Source of the DNA: Peribacillus sp. FSL P2-0133
Lineage (GTDB): Bacteria > Bacillota > Bacilli > Bacillales > DSM-1321
DNA length: 64,000 bases
NCBI RefSeq assembly: GCF_037975445.1
Contig: NZ_CP150254.1
Location: forward strand, 5,082,001-5,146,000
Reading direction: 5' to 3'
The notes beneath the pieces are model-generated. The model saw only the letters and a program-made list of their open reading frames with translations. It was not told the DNA's origin and did no database searches. Below, one piece after another: positions 61,880-64,000 of this stretch (positions are counted from its first letter, which is position 1; every line of letters starts with the position of its first letter). The position numbers and the translations under genes are program-made.

Positions 61880-62524
61880 TTAAATTTTCCTTAATGCTTC
61901 CGCGATTGCAGTATCACCAGAGATTAAATCAAATGAACGCTTGTAGGTATTTTCTTCAGTTAAAGAAGCAAAAATCGTTCGAGCCACATCTTCACGGGCA
62001 ATCGAACCTCTTTCCAATTCTTCGGCGGCGGCCACTTTGCCCGTCCCCGGTTCATTCACCAGACCGCCTGGCCTAATGATGGAATAATTTAAATCGCTTT
62101 GTAACAACGCCCTATCCGCATAATGCTTGGCCACATAATACGGTTTGATGGCTTCATTCCAGTTTTCGCGATTATTGGCCTGAAAAGCACTCACCATGAT
62201 GAATCGGTTGATTCCCAAGTTTTCTGCCGCTTCGATCGTTTTAACAGCACCATCCAAATCAATCAACAGTGTTTGATCAGCACCAGTGCTTCCTCCGGAT
62301 CCTGCTGTAAACACGATGGCATCGCAGCCTTTTGCCGCATTCGTAATCTCTTCCACCGATCCGGTTAAGCTCACGACGACAGATTCAATTCCATTTTTCT
62401 CTAAATGCCTACTTTGTTCTTCTTTACGAACCATTGCCCGTACACTATGTTCCGGGCTATCTTTTAATAAATCTACAAGATATTTACCGATCTGCCCATT
62501 TGCCCCAACTACGAATACTTTCAT
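61880..62524 (-). CDS. yhfK: NAD(P)-binding atypical SDR protein, YhfK-like
   Basis: A 214-residue Rossmann protein. VFVVGANGQIGKYLVDLL is the nucleotide site at the N-terminus. AMVRKEEQ suggests NADPH preference, and CDAIVFTAGSGG, RFIMVSAFQANNRENW and YSIIRPGGLVNEPGTG follow the pattern of NAD(P)H-binding family members such as YhfK. The substrate is unknown. GGGAG lies 9 bp before the ATG. Single gene. Confidence 0.9.
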   Translation of the reverse strand: MKVFVVGANGQIGKYLVDLLKDSPEHSVRAMVRKEEQSRHLEKNGIESVVVSLTGSVEEITNAAKGCDAIVFTAGSGGSTGADQTLLIDLDGAVKTIEAAENLGINRFIMVSAFQANNRENWNEAIKPYYVAKHYADRALLQSDLNYSIIRPGGLVNEPGTGKVAAAEELERGSIAREDVARTIFASLTEENTYKRSFDLISGDTAIAEALRKI

Positions 62525-62634
62525 AAAGGTCAGCTCCCATAATGGTTAGTTTGGTTTCCATTCAAATTATTTCATGGACTCAGAACATTATCAAACAATC
62601 AGCCCGCCGAGTCATCTTTAACATTGGAAATAGT

Positions 62635-62663
62635 TTGGCAACCACCCTTATATATTTTATAAT
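62635..62663 (+). promoter_or_regulatory. Sigma-A promoter
   Basis: TTGGCA (62635-62640), 17-bp spacer, TATAAT (62658-62663). The match to the vegetative consensus is near perfect; it reads into the small frame at 62709. Confidence 0.75.
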
Positions 62664-62708
62664 AAGAACAATACGTGTTCTTCAGGGACACAACGGGGAG
62701 GTGTAAAG

Positions 62709-62801
62709 ATGGCAATAAGAATGTTAATGCCACCTTCTGCAGCATCTCATGCAAAGCCTAGTATTGGAGGCGATACTTTGCATGGGGTTGAATTAAGCTA
62801 A
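62709..62801 (+). CDS. Possible 30-residue peptide
   Basis: A 31-codon frame with GGAGG 7 bp before the ATG and a strong promoter 46 bp further up. The product begins MAIRMLMPPSAASHAKPS and ends GGDTLHGVELS. No hydrophobic signal or repeated residues. It could be a real small protein or a leader for the gene at 62884, 82 bp downstream. Coding status is uncertain. Confidence 0.4.
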   Translation: MAIRMLMPPSAASHAKPSIGGDTLHGVELS

Positions 62802-62883
62802 ACTTAATCGCCCGCCTTATCATTTCTAATATTCGGCTTTGCACCTTATTTCATTCTTAAAAAAGAATAAGGGGCTGGCAGAA

Positions 62884-63147
62884 ATGAAATATGTAAAAGC
62901 GACGGCCGTTTTGCCTGAAAAGCTGATCGTTGAAATTCAAAAGTATGTGCAAGGTGAAACCATATATATCCCTAAACCTGAAAAGGCCCATCACAAATGG
63001 GGAACCCGTTCGGGATCAAGGGAATTGATCGATGACCGAAATGCATCTATAAAATATGCATTCAAAGACGGTCATACCATCCATCAATTAGCAGAGGAAT
63101 ATTTTCTCTCCGCGGAAACCATCAAGAAAATCGTTTATTCCAAATAG
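62884..63147 (+). CDS. CD3324-like small regulator (Mor-type HTH)
   Basis: An 87-residue protein: KYVKATAVLPEKLIVEIQKY, VQGETIYIPKPEKAHHKWGT and RSGSRELIDDRNASIKYAFK, then a helix-turn-helix end DGHTIHQLAEEYFLSAETIK. This is the CD3324 family pattern, related to the Mor activator C-terminus, so it probably binds DNA. The start at 62884 is chosen by family and a GGGG ribosome site; the longer frame to 62839 is unsupported. Confidence 0.8.
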   Translation: MKYVKATAVLPEKLIVEIQKYVQGETIYIPKPEKAHHKWGTRSGSRELIDDRNASIKYAFKDGHTIHQLAEEYFLSAETIKKIVYSK

Positions 63148-63156
63148 GATTGCATG

Positions 63157-63186
63157 AGTAGCACTGATAATGATATCAGTGCTATT
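63157..63186 (+). terminator. Terminator after the CD3324-like gene
   Basis: TAGCACTGATA ATGA-type loop TATCAGTGCTA, an 11-bp stem, followed by TTTGT. Confidence 0.75.
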
Positions 63187-63299
63187 TGTATGCCGAGTAT
63201 GTTTCTTAGTCGTTTTCCCCCTTTTAATGAGGATGCATTTTCTGTAAAGTAAATAAAAACGTAATATGTATCGCAGCAACAGAAACAGGAGTGAAGAAA

Positions 63300-63935
63300 A
63301 TGGAACCTTTTATCAGGAGCGTGCAGTATAACTTCATAAAATCCCAAACACAGATTCTCATAAATGGACACGCGACGGCCAACGATAAGGATGTAATCAA
63401 CACCCTGAAGACAGTCGCCAAAGAACGAGTATTAAGCTTATTCAGTGCCTTGAGCGAAGAGCAAAAACAACTGCTGGATCCAGTAGATACCATTAAAGAT
63501 CCCGCACAAGCCGAAGTCTTTCTCTTACAGGTAAAGCCATTTGTAATCCCATTTAAAGAAGTAACCGAAAAAACGATAAAAAAATTATTTCCTAAAGCAA
63601 AGAAATTAAAAGCCCCTTTGTTGGAAAACATTGATTTGAGAGAGATTTCATACTTGGGATGGGATGATGTCGGTTCCGGAAAGAAATTCATCATTGCACC
63701 CCATCATAATAAACTCACCGGATTGCATGGAACCATTAAACCTGCCAACAAAAAAGGGATCTGTGCCATATGCAGCCGCTTTGAAGAAGTAGGGATGTTC
63801 ATGTCTGAAACAAAAGGAACCGTCCAAGGGACATTCATAAAAAAAGGTAATTATATTTGTCTGGACAGTATGAAATGCAACCAGAACGTAACGACTTTGG
63901 ATAAAATGACCGACCTAATCGAGCGGCTGAAATAA
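63300..63935 (+). CDS. Elongation factor G-binding protein (FusB family)
   Basis: A 211-residue protein with an N-terminal helical bundle (to about residue 130) and a C-terminal zinc-finger domain. The likely ligands are the cysteines in GICAICSRF and YICLDSMKCNQ. This is the FusB/FusC/Fbp architecture. Members bind EF-G; FusB rescues it from fusidic acid, while chromosomal Bacillus relatives have an unclear role. Start at the ATG at 63300, 8 bp after AGGAG. Confidence 0.9.
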   Translation: MEPFIRSVQYNFIKSQTQILINGHATANDKDVINTLKTVAKERVLSLFSALSEEQKQLLDPVDTIKDPAQAEVFLLQVKPFVIPFKEVTEKTIKKLFPKAKKLKAPLLENIDLREISYLGWDDVGSGKKFIIAPHHNKLTGLHGTIKPANKKGICAICSRFEEVGMFMSETKGTVQGTFIKKGNYICLDSMKCNQNVTTLDKMTDLIERLK

Positions 63936-63939
63936 TTAG

Positions 63940-63978
63940 GAAAAGCAATCCTTCAATGGCGAAGGATTGCTTTTTTGT
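63940..63978 (+). terminator. Terminator after the FusB-family gene
   Basis: AAAAGCAATCCTTC / GAAGGATTGCTTTT stem with loop AATGGC, then TTTTTTG. Confidence 0.85.
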
Positions 63979-64000
63979 TTTTGTCAAGCACCGAAGCCGT

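Overview
The window looks like the chromosome of a low-GC, spore-forming Bacillaceae, most likely a Peribacillus/Bacillus simplex-type organism. The genus is an inference from gene families and gene order; no rRNA or other marker is present. Ribosome binding sites are strong GGAGG types. The families are typical of Bacilli: SigV/RsiV, YeeI, CwlJ, YojN/YojO, BioY with BirA operators, and DUF4937, DUF2975, DUF3888 and DUF6366 proteins. I saw no tRNA, rRNA, CRISPR array or intact transposase.

Layout. 0.2-3.4 kb: a GntR-controlled ABC transporter operon of the YtrA/YtrB type. 3.5-5.5 kb: an ATPase, a DUF4937-type gene broken by an in-frame stop, and a GrpB-family gene. 5.6-10.9 kb: a ketodeoxygluconate/uronate module, kdgT-kdgK divergent from kduI-kduD and kdgR, with candidate CcpA and KdgR sites but no kdgA. 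11-13.2 kb: decayed genes and small hypothetical genes. 13.7-25.5 kb: a cell-envelope region in which the triplet polysaccharide deacetylase - DedA - MGDG-type glycosyltransferase occurs twice. One copy follows an OmpR-type two-component system. Three promoters here share the same direct repeat and spacing. Between the copies lie a four-repeat membrane protein, an orphan modA and its divergent regulator with a 15-bp-arm palindrome. 26-31.5 kb: biotin genes bioB / bioY-bioD-bioA with two BirA operators, flanked by interspersed repeats. 32-37 kb: a peptide transporter and the lysozyme-response locus sigV-rsiV with a divergent PdaC-like deacetylase; both promoters are near-identical ECF promoters. 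37-39 kb: yeeI and a DUF4261-like gene. 39.3-46.5 kb: a string of small single genes separated by about nine copies of a two-hairpin repeat. 46.7-53.7 kb: a compact ethanolamine operon eutW-eutV-eutH-eutA-eutB-eutC without shell genes. 53.9-64 kb: assorted genes, including the yojN/yojO MoxR-VWA pair, brnQ, maa, yhfK and an EF-G-binding protein.

The most interesting signals are the duplicated envelope triplet with its shared promoter architecture, the cassette-like repeat array, the paired SigV promoters and the modA/regulator palindrome. All functions are inferred from sequence alone.
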